Below are positions 23,888-32,453 of a stretch of 64,000 nt of DNA, one piece after another. Source of the DNA: Streptomyces sp. NRRL B-3428. Its GTDB lineage: Bacteria; Actinomycetota; Actinomycetes; Streptomycetales; Streptomycetaceae. How positions within the stretch are numbered: position 1 is the stretch's first letter; each line of letters begins with the position of its first letter. Below the pieces are notes generated by a model. The model was not told where the DNA came from, did not search any database, and saw nothing but the letters and a program-made list of their open reading frames with translations. The position numbers and the translations under genes were made by a program. The stretch spans positions 310,001 through 374,000 of the forward strand of contig JOGW01000005.1 in assembly GCA_000721375.1 (NCBI GenBank). The letters run 5' to 3'.

Positions 23888-25090
23888 GTGAGCGGAACAC
23901 ACCGGCAGGACCACACAAGCAGTCACTCGGCCCAGGCGGCGCCGCCGAAGGCGCGCCTGCTCGGTTCCGCACCGCCCGGCACCCTGCGCCACGTCATGAC
24001 GCACCTGCTCACCCCGCTCCTGATGTGTCTCGGCATGGGCCTCGCCTACCTCGGCGCCTTCGCCCACCCCGAACCCCACCAGCTGCCCGTGGCGATCGTC
24101 GGCAGCGGCGCGCAGGTGCAGGTGCTCGCCCAGGACCTGCACGACCGGACGGGCGACGCCCTCGACGTAAGGACGCTGCCGGACCGCGCCGCGGCGGAGC
24201 AGGCGCTGAAGGCGCGGGACATCACCGGCGCGTATCTGCCCGGCAGTTCGAGCCTCCTGGTGGCGACCGCCGGATCCGACACCAGCGCGACCGCCACGGA
24301 GAAGGTGTTCACCGCCGTCGCCGCGCAGCAGGGCGCGCCCCTGCACGTCACCGACGTCGTGCCGCCCGCCGCCGGAGACCCCACCGGGCAGGGTGTCTTC
24401 TTCCTGCTCGTCGCCCTGAGCATCGGCGCCTACGCCTCCGTCGCGGCCCTCGGCGCCGCGGGCGGTGCGCTGCCGATGCGGATCAGGGCGCTGTTCGTCG
24501 CGGGCACCTCGTTCGTCGTCAGCCTGATCGGCACCGCCTTCGCCGGTCCGGTCTTCCACCTCGTCGACGGCCACCTGTGGGGTCTGTGGGCAATGGCCTG
24601 GCTGTACGCGGCCGGGATCCTGTTCCTCGGCATCGGACTGCACACCTTCCTCAAGCGCTGGACCACGCTCGGCGTGATGGTCCTGTTCGTGATGCTCAAC
24701 TTCACGAGCTCGGGCGGCATCTTCCGGCCTGAGCTGCAGAACGGCTTCTTCGGTGCGCTGCACGCCTTCTGGAACGGGGCCGGCTTCGTCGAAGGCGTCC
24801 GTTCGCTCGTCTACTTCGGCGGCCACGACCTGGCCCGCAGTGTGTGGACGCTGGTGGTCTGGCTGGTGGTGGGCCTGGCCGCGGTGGCGATCGCGGGTAT
24901 GACCGAGCGGCGGCGCAGGAGCGCCGCGGCCTGCCCTGAGCCGGAGCCCGTGCTGGAACCTGAGCCCGAACCCGATCCTGCGCCGACTGCCGTACACGAG
25001 CGCGAGAGCGAGAGCGAGAGCGAGAGCGAGAGCGAGAGCGGTGAACGGATCGCGCAGGAGGAGGAGATGGAGGAAGTGGTCGCGGTATGA
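23888..25090 (+). CDS. ABC-2/YhgE-Pip-like integral membrane protein
   Basis: A 400-residue membrane protein. A cytoplasmic N-terminus (about 38 residues) is followed by one membrane segment (HLLTPLLMCLGMGLAYLGAF), an external domain of about 130 residues (PVAIVGSGAQVQVLAQDL...DITGAYLPGSSS) and five more membrane segments. The external domain with its ALxARxITGAYLP pattern resembles YhgE/Pip and ABC-2-permease-like (DUF3533-type) proteins. The C-terminal tail is acidic: Pro-Glu repeats, six Glu-Ser repeats, then EEEMEEVV. The GTG at 23888 has GAGGGAC upstream. It lies opposite MarR and is probably its target, perhaps an efflux component. Confidence 0.75.
   Translation: MSGTHRQDHTSSHSAQAAPPKARLLGSAPPGTLRHVMTHLLTPLLMCLGMGLAYLGAFAHPEPHQLPVAIVGSGAQVQVLAQDLHDRTGDALDVRTLPDRAAAEQALKARDITGAYLPGSSSLLVATAGSDTSATATEKVFTAVAAQQGAPLHVTDVVPPAAGDPTGQGVFFLLVALSIGAYASVAALGAAGGALPMRIRALFVAGTSFVVSLIGTAFAGPVFHLVDGHLWGLWAMAWLYAAGILFLGIGLHTFLKRWTTLGVMVLFVMLNFTSSGGIFRPELQNGFFGALHAFWNGAGFVEGVRSLVYFGGHDLARSVWTLVVWLVVGLAAVAIAGMTERRRRSAAACPEPEPVLEPEPEPDPAPTAVHERESESESESESESGERIAQEEEMEEVVAV
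25004..25039 (+). repeat. GAGAGC hexanucleotide microsatellite (6 copies)
   Basis: Six perfect copies encode (Glu-Ser)6 in the acidic C-terminal tail of the membrane protein. Length changes would stay in frame. Confidence 0.9.
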
Positions 25091-25128
25091 GCGAGGGATA
25101 TCCGGGCGACGTTGTCGGCGGCGGGTGC

Positions 25129-25134
25129 CACACT
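25129..25134 (+). promoter_or_regulatory. -10 element, leaderless promoter
   Basis: CACACT, 6 bases before the ATG at 25141. It lacks the initial T, so it is weaker than the others in this window. Confidence 0.35.
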
Positions 25135-25140
25135 GCGCGC

Positions 25141-25743
25141 ATGACGACTGATCCGCAGGCCAAAGCCCATCTTCTCCGCTATCTGCAGTCCGCCCGCGAG
25201 GCCCTTGTCTGGAAGCTCGAAGGCCTCGACGAGTACGGGATACGCCGCCCTCTGACGCCCACCGGCACCAATCTGCTCGGGCTTGTGAAGCACGTGGCCG
25301 GTACGGAAGCCGGCTACCTCGGGGATGTGTTCGGCCGCCCGTTCCCCGAGCCGCTGCCCTGGATGACGGAGGAGGCCGAAGCCAACTCGGACATGTGGGC
25401 CACTCCCGACGAGTCCCGCGAGAGCGTCGTCGACCTGTACCACCGGGTGTGGCAGCACTCCGACGCGACCGTCGAGGCGCTGGAGCTGGACGCCGAGGGG
25501 ACCGTGGCGTGGTGGCACCCGGAGCGCCGGAAGGTCTCCCTCGAACAGATCCTCATCCACATGATCGCCGAGACCCACCGCCACGCCGGGCACGCCGACA
25601 TCGTGCGTGAACTCGTCGACGGAGCGGTCGGGATGCGTGAGGGCAACGAGAACATGCCCTCGACGGAGACAAGTTGGTGGCAGGCGCATTACGACCGGCT
25701 GGAGGCGGCGGCCAAGGAGGCCGGGCAGGCCGCGCAGGACTGA
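25141..25743 (+). CDS. DinB/DUF664-family protein
   Basis: A 200-residue four-helix DinB-superfamily protein. The opening MTTDPQAKAHLLRYLQSAREALVWKLEGLDEYGIRRPLTPTGTNLLGLVKHV gives the first metal His, and LEQILIHMIAETHRHAGHADIVRELVDGAVG gives the His triad. The family includes thiol (mycothiol/bacillithiol) transferases. ATG 25141 is chosen over the in-frame ATG at 25087, which overlaps the upstream stop, because MTTDPQAK is the usual start and a -10-like element lies 6 bases upstream. A related protein is at 60439. Confidence 0.85.
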   Translation: MTTDPQAKAHLLRYLQSAREALVWKLEGLDEYGIRRPLTPTGTNLLGLVKHVAGTEAGYLGDVFGRPFPEPLPWMTEEAEANSDMWATPDESRESVVDLYHRVWQHSDATVEALELDAEGTVAWWHPERRKVSLEQILIHMIAETHRHAGHADIVRELVDGAVGMREGNENMPSTETSWWQAHYDRLEAAAKEAGQAAQD

Positions 25744-25752
25744 GCGGGACGG

Positions 25753-25801
25753 GAGGTGGGCGGGCGGTCGTGGACGGTACCCCTACGCCACCGCCCACCT
25801 C
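25753..25801 (+). terminator. Long-loop hairpin after the DinB gene
   Basis: GAGGTGGGCGG (25753-25763) pairs perfectly with 25791-25801 around a 27-base loop. It ends 8 bases before the -10 of the next gene, so it may insulate the two. Confidence 0.5.
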
Positions 25802-25809
25802 ATGTCACG

Positions 25810-25815
25810 TACTGT
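25810..25815 (+). promoter_or_regulatory. -10 element, leaderless promoter
   Basis: TACTGT, 6 bases before the ATG at 25822, with no Shine-Dalgarno site. Confidence 0.5.
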
Positions 25816-25821
25816 CTGCGC

Positions 25822-26301
25822 ATGCCCGCACTCCAGCGTCTGAGCCCCGCACACGCACCGGCCCTGCTCGCGTTCGAGCGGGAGAACCGGGAGTACTTCG
25901 CTGCCTCCGTACCCGATCGCGGAGACGCCTACTTCACCGAGTTCACCGAGCGGCATCAGGCGCTGCTCGACGAACAGGACACGGGCGCCTGCCGGTTCCA
26001 CGTCCTCGTCGACGCCGAAGGCGCCGTACTGGGCCGGGTCAACCTGCTCGATCTGGCCGACGGCGAGGCCGAGTTGGGCTATCGCGTCGCCAAGTCCGCG
26101 AGCGGCCGAGGGCTCGCCACCGCGGCCGTACGGCAGGTGTGTGTGCTGGCGGTCGAGGAGTACGGTCTGCGGTCCCTGTGGGCCAAGACCACCGTGGACA
26201 ACGCCGCGTCGCAGGCCGTCCTCGCCCGCTGCGGCTTCGTGGTCACCGGTGAGCTCGTCATCGGTGACCAGCCGGGCATCGCGTACCGCAAGGAGCTCTG
26301 A
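25822..26301 (+). CDS. GNAT-family N-acetyltransferase (RimJ/RimL-like)
   Basis: A single-domain 159-residue GNAT. The opening LQRLSPAHAPALLAFERENREYFAASVPDR is typical of the RimJ/RimL-like group. The acetyl-CoA loop is VAKSASGRGLATAAVRQVC, and the following TTVDNAASQAVLARCGFVVTGE is the conserved Asn/Ala/Ser helix. The real start is taken at ATG 25822, with a -10 element 6 bases upstream; the frame is open further back without support. Substrate unknown. Confidence 0.88.
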   Translation: MPALQRLSPAHAPALLAFERENREYFAASVPDRGDAYFTEFTERHQALLDEQDTGACRFHVLVDAEGAVLGRVNLLDLADGEAELGYRVAKSASGRGLATAAVRQVCVLAVEEYGLRSLWAKTTVDNAASQAVLARCGFVVTGELVIGDQPGIAYRKEL

Positions 26302-26341
26302 ACTCCCGTACGGAAAAGGTGTGCCGGGGCGTACCGGGGTG

Positions 26342-26824
26342 TCACCTCGCGGGCAGCTTGCACACCGCGTCGATGCCGAGGACATGGTTGAGGCGGCCGA
26401 ACGCCAGCCATGAGCCGATGCTCATGCTGAGCTCCACGATCTCCTTCTGGGAGTAGTGCGCGGTCATCCGGTCCCAGAATTCCTCGTCCAGGTTGTGGTG
26501 GTCGACGGCGTAGCGCTCGGCGTACTCCGCGGCCAGGCGGGTGCGGTCGTCGAACGTGTCCGTCGTGCGCCACTGCTCCACGGCGTCGAGGAAGGAGTCC
26601 TCGACGATCTCCTCGCCGTCGCGCTCGGTGCGCCAGTCGAGGCACAGCGTGCAGCCGTTGATCTGCGCGATCCTGAGGCGCGCTGCCTCGAACTCCCGCA
26701 GGCCCAGGGTCGTATGGGCGTAGACGGACAGCGAGAACGCGGCCGCGGCCCGGCCGATGTGCGGGACCATGTCGTCCCAGACGTACCCGATGGGCTCCTG
26801 GCCCTCGGGAATGTCGATGATCAT
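26342..26824 (-). CDS. Carboxymuconolactone decarboxylase/AhpD-like protein
   Basis: A 160-residue all-helical AhpD-like protein. The core is LREFEAARLRIAQINGCTLCLDWRTER with a CxxC (C-T-L-C). The His that usually follows three residues later in AhpD is absent, so peroxidase-adaptor activity may be lost or use other residues. The C-terminal SQKEIVELSMSIGSWLAFGRLNHVLGID is the second conserved helix. Its ATG overlaps the stop of the upstream dehydrogenase gene by 4 bases (ATGA), so the two are translationally coupled. Confidence 0.87.
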   Translation of the reverse strand: MIIDIPEGQEPIGYVWDDMVPHIGRAAAAFSLSVYAHTTLGLREFEAARLRIAQINGCTLCLDWRTERDGEEIVEDSFLDAVEQWRTTDTFDDRTRLAAEYAERYAVDHHNLDEEFWDRMTAHYSQKEIVELSMSIGSWLAFGRLNHVLGIDAVCKLPAR

Positions 26825-27900
26825 GACTTCTTCCTTCCGAGTCGCCCGACCGCGGGCCGGAGCGGGACATCGAGGGCGTCGTAGAGTCCGGGCGGTTCCT
26901 GGGCCAGCCAGTCGATGGCGCCGACCAGGCGGCCGACCGCGGTGGCGTTGCCGCCCGCCGAACGGTTCTCGCCCTCGTCGGTCGCCTCCACGGTGACCTC
27001 GATATGCGGCTGGCCCTCGATGATCACGCGATGGGCGCCGCTGCCGTTCGCCGGCTGCGGCCAGTCCGGGGCGCACGAGGGGTGGATACGGGTGACGTGC
27101 TCGATGACCAGACGCGGCTCGCCGTCCACGATGCCCTGCACCTCGAAGCGGATCGCGCCCTGCGTACCGGCCTCGAACTCGCCCATGTTCGGGGTGCTGA
27201 TGGTCTCTTCGAGCGGGAGGCGCTCCATCGTCTCGCGGATGTCCTCGATCTCGACACCGAGGGCGCGCGCCATCAGGCGCAGCTGGCCGCCCCAGATCAT
27301 CGAAGGGACCGTCTCGATCAGCATCGGCGCCATGTAGTCCATGGGCTGGCCGAAGCCCACCGAGTAGCGGACGGAGTCGGGCTGTTCGTACGTGGAGTAG
27401 TCGAAGATCTCCTGGCAGCGGATCGAGTCGATACGGGAGCCGAGTCCGCTGATGAGCACGGGCAGTATGTCGTTGCCCCAGCCCGGGTCGACCCCGGAGA
27501 CGAAGAGCGAACCGCCGCCCTCCGTGGCCGCGTCGAGCAGGGGCTGTCGCAGTTCGTCGGGGGTGTTGCGGATGTCGTAGAGCCCGTAGAGGGCGCAGGT
27601 GACGACGATCGCTCCGGACCTGAGCGCGCGGCCGATGTCCTCCAGGGCCTCGTCGGGGCGCAGATCGCCCGAGGCCGCGTACACCACGGCCCGGGGTTTC
27701 CGGGCGAGCACCGCGTCGATGTCGTCGCTCGCCGCCACACCCAACTGGGTGTCGAGTCCGCCGAGTTCGCCCGCGTCGCGGCCCACCTTGTCCGCGCTGT
27801 GCACGATCACGTCGGTGAGCTCGAGTTCGGGGTGCGCGTCGACCGCGCGTATGGCCAGCCGGCCGACATTTCCGGTACCCCAGACAACCGTGGAAATCAT
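26821..27900 (-). CDS. Dihydrodipicolinate reductase-like NAD(P)-binding protein
   Basis: A 359-residue protein with an N-terminal Rossmann fold (MISTVVWGTGNVGRLAIRAVDAHPELELTDVIVHS) and a DapB/2,4-diaminopentanoate-dehydrogenase-like middle (FVSGVDPGWGNDILPVLISG). Mycobacteria and other actinobacteria carry many uncharacterised members; the substrate is unknown. The downstream CMD-family gene overlaps its stop by 4 bases, so both probably act in one catabolic step series. It is divergent from the hydrolase at 28054, with an inverted repeat in between. Confidence 0.87.
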   Translation of the reverse strand: MISTVVWGTGNVGRLAIRAVDAHPELELTDVIVHSADKVGRDAGELGGLDTQLGVAASDDIDAVLARKPRAVVYAASGDLRPDEALEDIGRALRSGAIVVTCALYGLYDIRNTPDELRQPLLDAATEGGGSLFVSGVDPGWGNDILPVLISGLGSRIDSIRCQEIFDYSTYEQPDSVRYSVGFGQPMDYMAPMLIETVPSMIWGGQLRLMARALGVEIEDIRETMERLPLEETISTPNMGEFEAGTQGAIRFEVQGIVDGEPRLVIEHVTRIHPSCAPDWPQPANGSGAHRVIIEGQPHIEVTVEATDEGENRSAGGNATAVGRLVGAIDWLAQEPPGLYDALDVPLRPAVGRLGRKKS

Positions 27901-27949
27901 GGGCGGAGAGTAGCCGCCGTCTGTAACGGTTGGTAGAGCCTTGACAGAG

Positions 27950-27974
27950 AGATTTGACGGGGCGTCAGAAATCT
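27950..27974. promoter_or_regulatory. Imperfect inverted repeat between divergent genes
   Basis: AGATTTGACG (27950-27959) faces CGTC-AG-AAATCT (27963-27974); the inner TGACG-GGG-CGTCA is perfect. TTGACA at 27941-27946 could be a -35. No regulator gene is adjacent. Confidence 0.4.
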
Positions 27975-28053
27975 TCCGGCCGAACGGCCGATCTCCACGG
28001 GCGCCGGTGCTGTGATGGACTGGAGGGGCAACCGCACAGCTCAGGAGCACCGT

Positions 28054-29361
28054 ATGACCCTCTCGAACCGTCAGCCCGGCGCCGTCGTCACCGACCGTGT
28101 CTTCACCGTTCCGCTCGACCACGACCGGCCCGAGGGCGAGACCATCGAGGTGTACGGACGCGAAGTGATCGCCACCGCGAACGCGGGCCAGAAGCTGCCC
28201 TGGCTGCTGTACCTGGAGGGCGGACCGGGCGGCAAGGCCCGCCGCTTCGTCGGGGCACAGGCCTGGCTGGGGCGCGCGCTCAAGGAATTCCGGGTGCTGA
28301 TGCTCGACCAGCGCGGCACCGGCCGCTCCACGCCCGCCGACCGGCAGACCCTGCCGCTGCGCGGCGGACCGCGGGAACAGGCCGACTATCTGGCTCTCTT
28401 CCGCGCCGACGCGATCGTGCGCGACTGCGAGGTGATCCGGCGCGAGCTGACCGGTGGTGCGCCCTGGACGGTGCTCGGCCAGAGTTTCGGCGGGTTCTGT
28501 GCCGTGCACTACCTGTCCACGGCGCCCGAGGGCCTCGCCACCGTCCTGATCACCGGTGGCCTGCCCTCCCTCGACGCGAGCGCCGACGACGTGTACCGCG
28601 CCGGCTACCCCCGTGTCGCCCGCAAGGTCGCCGCCCACTACGCCCGCTACCCGCAGGACGTGGAGCGCGCCCAGGCCGTCGCCACGTATCTCGCCGAGCG
28701 GGGACCGCTCACCCTCAACGGCGGCTACCGCCTGAGCGTCGAGGCCTTCCAGTCCCTCGGCATCCTGCTCGGTGTCGGCGACGGCAGCCACCAGCTGCAC
28801 TACCTCCTGGAGAACGCCTTCGTCCGTACGCCGAACGGCCCCGCACTCTCCGACACCTTCCAGGAGGCGGCGCAGTCCGCACTCTCGTACGCCGCACGCC
28901 CGCTGTACGCGGTGCTGCACGAGGCGATCTACGCGCAGCCGGGGTCCTCGACGAACTGGGCCGCCGAGCGGGTGCGCGCGGAGTTCCCGCAGCTCGACGC
29001 GGGCAAGGCCCTCGCCGACGGGGCGCCGCTGCCGCTCACGGGCGAATCCATTCACCCGTGGATGTTCGAGGCCGACCCCGCACTGACGCCGCTGCGTGAG
29101 ACGGCCGAGCTGCTCGCGGCCCGCACCCACTGGCCGCGTCCGCTGTACGCCCCCGAGGTCCTCGCCCGCAACGAAGTCCCCGTCGCGGCTGCCGTCTACC
29201 ACGACGACATGTACGTGGACACCGCCCACTCGCTGCAGACGGCCCGTGCGATCCGGGGGCTGCGGACCTGGGTGACGGACGAGTACGAGCACGACGGCGT
29301 ACGGGCGAGTGGTCCGCGCGTACTGGACCGGCTGCTCGCCCTGGCGCGCGGGGAGATCTGA
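28054..29361 (+). CDS. Proline iminopeptidase-like alpha/beta hydrolase (peptidase S33)
   Basis: A 435-residue protein with the S33 pattern. YLEGGPGGKA is the oxyanion segment, LMLDQRGTGRSTPADR follows, and the nucleophile elbow is VLGQSFGGFCAVHYLS. The acid is near YHDDMYVD and the His is probably in TDEYEHDGVRASG. Members release N-terminal proline or act as related tripeptidyl or ester hydrolases. The length fits the long actinobacterial form. No signal peptide is visible. GGAG lies 7 bases before the ATG at 28054. Confidence 0.87.
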   Translation: MTLSNRQPGAVVTDRVFTVPLDHDRPEGETIEVYGREVIATANAGQKLPWLLYLEGGPGGKARRFVGAQAWLGRALKEFRVLMLDQRGTGRSTPADRQTLPLRGGPREQADYLALFRADAIVRDCEVIRRELTGGAPWTVLGQSFGGFCAVHYLSTAPEGLATVLITGGLPSLDASADDVYRAGYPRVARKVAAHYARYPQDVERAQAVATYLAERGPLTLNGGYRLSVEAFQSLGILLGVGDGSHQLHYLLENAFVRTPNGPALSDTFQEAAQSALSYAARPLYAVLHEAIYAQPGSSTNWAAERVRAEFPQLDAGKALADGAPLPLTGESIHPWMFEADPALTPLRETAELLAARTHWPRPLYAPEVLARNEVPVAAAVYHDDMYVDTAHSLQTARAIRGLRTWVTDEYEHDGVRASGPRVLDRLLALARGEI

Positions 29362-29504
29362 TCCGAGGCGGAGTCCGATCCGCAGGGCATACGAGTCGGC
29401 GTCGACGTCGGCTCGGCGGGCACTCGCCACCGAGTGCCCGTAGCGTCGAAAGGCCCCCACCCCAGGGGTGATCTCGACCGGGCGCCCGGCCGGAAGGAGC
29501 CGAC

Positions 29505-31094
29505 GTGCTGCGCAGAGGACTCGTGGCGGCCCTGGCCGCCGTGGCACTGGGCTGCACAGCCCTGGCCGTGACCGTGTCGCCCTGGTGGTGGCTGTTTGCC
29601 GCGCCTCTGCTGGCGGCGGCGGCCGTCGGCACGTACGACGTGCTCCAGCGCCGCCACTCCGTGCTGCGCAACTACCCGGTGATCGGGCATCTGCGCTACC
29701 TGATGGAGCTGATCAGGCCCGAGGTCCAGCAGTACTTCATCGAGCGGGACTACGACGGCCGGCCCTTCGACCGCGACACCCGCTCGACGGTGTACGAGCG
29801 GGCCAAGGGCGTCTTCGGCGACGACCCCTTCGGCACCGAGCTGTCCGTGTACGAGCCGGGCTACGAGTTCTTCACCCACTCCGTGGTGCCCAGGCCGGTG
29901 CCCGAGGAGCCGCCCAAGGTGCGTGTGGGCGCGGGGACCTGTGCGCGGCCGTACGACATGTCGCTGCTCAACGTCTCGGCGATGAGCTTCGGTTCGCTCT
30001 CCGCGCAGGCGATCCTCGCGCTCAACCGGGGTGCGGCGGAGGGCGGGTTCGCGCATGACACGGGGGAGGGCGGAATCTCCGACTACCACCTGCGGTACGG
30101 CGGTGACCTGGTGTGGGAGATCGGCACCGGGTACTTCGGCTGCCGCACCGACGACGGGGGCTTCGACGAGCGGGAGTTCGCCGAGAAGGCCGCGCACGAC
30201 ACCGTGCGCTGTGTGTCGCTGAAGCTCTCGCAGGGCGCGAAGCCCGGCATGGGCGGGGTGCTGCCCGGCGCGAAGGTCAACGCCGAGATCGCGCGCGTAC
30301 GCGATGTCCCCGAGGGCGTGACGGTGATCTCGCCCGGCCACCACCGGGTCTTCTCCACGCCTCGCGAACTCATCCGCTTCATGGGCCACATGCGGGAGCT
30401 CGCGGGCGGTAAGCCGGCAGGCTTCAAGCTGTGCGTGGGCAGCCGGCGCGATGTCCTCGCGATCTGCAAGGCGATGCTCGAAGAGCGGATGTGGCCGGAC
30501 TTCATCGTGGTCGACGGCGCCGAGGGCGGTACCGGCGCGGCTCCGATGGAGTTCGTCGACCATGTCGGCACGCCGCTCACCGAGGGCCTCAACATCGTGC
30601 ACAACGCGCTCGTCGGCACCGGTCTGCGCGAGCACGTACGGATCGGGGCCGGCGGCAAGGTCGCGACGGGCGCCGACATCGTCAAACGCCTGATCCAGGG
30701 CGCCGATTACACCAACGCGGCCCGCGCGATGATGTTCGCCGTCGGCTGCATCCAGTCCCAGCGCTGCCACACCAACACCTGCCCCGTGGGCGTCGCCACC
30801 CAGGACCCCGCCCGTGCCCGCGCCTTGGACGTGGCGGACAAGTACCAGCGCGTACGCCGCTTCCAGCAGGCCACCGTGCACAGCGCCCTGCAGATCATGG
30901 CGTCCCTGGGCGTCGACGACCCCAGCCACCTACGCCCCCACATGCTGCGCCGCCGCCTCTCGTACGAGGAAGTCACCTCGTACGCCGACCTGTTCACCTG
31001 GCTGGAACCAGGCGCGCTGCTCGACGGCAAGGGGCTGCCGGATGTGTGGGCTCGGGCTTGGGATCGGGCGGACCCGGATTCGTTCACACCGTGA
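29505..31094 (+). CDS. Membrane-tethered FMN-binding glutamate-synthase-family protein
   Basis: A 529-residue protein. Residues ~5-45 hold two hydrophobic segments, then comes a short linker and a full glutamate-synthase alpha-type TIM barrel. FMN and catalytic motifs are SAMSFGSLSAQAILALNRGA, DGAEGGTGAAPMEF and GAGGKVATGADIVKRL. The Cys cluster GCIQSQRCHTNTCPVGVATQ (C-x5-C-x4-C) fits a 3Fe-4S site. The glutaminase domain of GltB is absent, so it likely channels ammonia or acts on another substrate. GTG 29505 has AAGGAG 7 bases upstream. Confidence 0.9.
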   Translation: MLRRGLVAALAAVALGCTALAVTVSPWWWLFAAPLLAAAAVGTYDVLQRRHSVLRNYPVIGHLRYLMELIRPEVQQYFIERDYDGRPFDRDTRSTVYERAKGVFGDDPFGTELSVYEPGYEFFTHSVVPRPVPEEPPKVRVGAGTCARPYDMSLLNVSAMSFGSLSAQAILALNRGAAEGGFAHDTGEGGISDYHLRYGGDLVWEIGTGYFGCRTDDGGFDEREFAEKAAHDTVRCVSLKLSQGAKPGMGGVLPGAKVNAEIARVRDVPEGVTVISPGHHRVFSTPRELIRFMGHMRELAGGKPAGFKLCVGSRRDVLAICKAMLEERMWPDFIVVDGAEGGTGAAPMEFVDHVGTPLTEGLNIVHNALVGTGLREHVRIGAGGKVATGADIVKRLIQGADYTNAARAMMFAVGCIQSQRCHTNTCPVGVATQDPARARALDVADKYQRVRRFQQATVHSALQIMASLGVDDPSHLRPHMLRRRLSYEEVTSYADLFTWLEPGALLDGKGLPDVWARAWDRADPDSFTP

Positions 31095-31152
31095 GCGCAC
31101 CGGGCCGCCGACCCGTCGTCCTCAACACCGAGGGCCGGCTGCCCGATGCGGA

Positions 31153-31890
31153 TCATGGGGCAAAGGTGGGCCTGCGGAACAGGGCAGTCCACAGGAAGTC
31201 CTCGCCGAAGTGCGGGGAGTCGGCCGACTGCGCGAGCATCGGGCGCAGTTCGACCTCGTCGTACGCGCGGAAGATGGAGCGCAGCGACTCGGCGGAGTAC
31301 GCGAGACCGCCGTGCAGGGAGCGGTCGCGGTAGAAGGCGGTATCGGGTAGTTCGCTGCCCATGCCGCCGGCGGCGAAGCAGTTGAGGGCGAAGTGGCCGC
31401 CCGGGGCGAGGACCCGGTCGAGCAGCGCGAGGCAGCTGATCCGGCGGTGCGGCGGCAGATGGTGGAAACAGCCCGAATCATAGATGAGGTCGTACGGGCC
31501 TTTGTCGGCGAGCACCGGCCCGAAGATGTCGCCGAGGTGGAAGCGGACGTCGGCCCCGGATTCGCGGGCCCGCTCCCGTGCCCAGTCGAGCGCGGCGGGC
31601 GAGAGGTCGACCGCGTCCACGTCGAAACCGTGCGCGGCGAGATAGAGCGCGTTGCGGCCCGGTCCGCAGCCGAGTTCGAGGGCGCGGCCGGGCTTGAGGC
31701 GGCCCTTGTCGACGTGTGAGGCGAGGCTTTCATCCGGTTTCGGGACGAAGAACGGGATCGGCTTCGACCGATCGGCGTAGAAGCCGTCCCACCAGGCGGC
31801 CCCCTCGTCGGTCCAGCGATCGGCGCCCTCGGAGAACAGAGCGTCGAGCATCGTCATGACGTCATCGACCGTGCGTATCTCACGCGTCAT
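31153..31890 (-). CDS. Class I SAM-dependent methyltransferase
   Basis: A 245-residue methyltransferase. Motif I is ALELGCGPGRNALYLAAHG, the acidic end of strand 2 is VDAVDLSPAAL, then FHLGDIFGPV and YDLIYDSGCFHHLPPHRR. The latter, with WWDGFYADRSKPIPFFVPKPDE near the start, resembles TehB/thiopurine-type methyltransferases. ATG 31890 is chosen since AAGGGG lies 5 bases upstream; a GTG two codons earlier is too close to it. It converges with the glutamate-synthase-like gene. Confidence 0.86.
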   Translation of the reverse strand: MTREIRTVDDVMTMLDALFSEGADRWTDEGAAWWDGFYADRSKPIPFFVPKPDESLASHVDKGRLKPGRALELGCGPGRNALYLAAHGFDVDAVDLSPAALDWARERARESGADVRFHLGDIFGPVLADKGPYDLIYDSGCFHHLPPHRRISCLALLDRVLAPGGHFALNCFAAGGMGSELPDTAFYRDRSLHGGLAYSAESLRSIFRAYDEVELRPMLAQSADSPHFGEDFLWTALFRRPTFAP

Positions 31891-31935
31891 CTCCACCCCT
31901 TCACCAGGGCCTCGAGGCCTCTCCGCAGCGACGGT

Positions 31936-32385
31936 TCAGCGCTCGACCAGACCCCGCTCCGGATCCGCTGTCAGTCCGGCCTGGTACAGCGTCGGGGAGC
32001 AACCCTCGCCGTTGGGCTGGGTTTTGCGGAGTTTGACGTCGGAGCGTGTGTCGTACAGGGTGCGGCCGGCTGTCGTCACCGTGAACTGTACGGGGACGGT
32101 CACGGCGCCGATGTTCTCGTCGAGGTTCACGTAGATCTGGTATTCGGGGTCCTGGGTGGGCTGGGACAGGGTGCGCTCCTCACAGATACGTTCGGCGCAG
32201 AGTCGCACGAGAAACGGCCGACCGGCGTCCGGAATCAGACCGGTGAAGAGGGAGTCGTCGAAACGGACGTGGACTCCTGAATCGCCGCCGATCAGCGTGC
32301 AGTCCCCGCCCCCGCTGCCGCTGCCTGTGCCGCAGCCGGCGATCAGCAGCGCGGACAGCGCGTACCAGAGTCTCGACAGCCGCAT
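31936..32385 (-). CDS. Lipoprotein of unknown function
   Basis: A 149-residue lipoprotein. The signal peptide MRLSRLWYALSALLIAGC ends in the lipobox L-I-A-G-C, so Cys18 would be lipidated. After a Gly/Ser linker comes a beta-rich domain with four more Cys (CTLIGG, RLCAERICEE, EGCSPT), probably two disulfides outside the cell. I recognise no family. GGGGGA lies 4 bases before the ATG. Confidence 0.7.
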   Translation of the reverse strand: MRLSRLWYALSALLIAGCGTGSGSGGGDCTLIGGDSGVHVRFDDSLFTGLIPDAGRPFLVRLCAERICEERTLSQPTQDPEYQIYVNLDENIGAVTVPVQFTVTTAGRTLYDTRSDVKLRKTQPNGEGCSPTLYQAGLTADPERGLVER

Positions 32386-32453
32386 GACATCCCCCAGGGT
32401 CCCGACTGGCCCTACCGTAAGGCGTGTTCATGCCGACCAAGAAGGGGCTTCCC

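Noticed and set aside
25087..25140. ATGA-overlapping start for the DinB gene
   Set aside because: The extra 18 residues are low complexity; the family normally starts MTTDPQAK and a -10-like element precedes that ATG.
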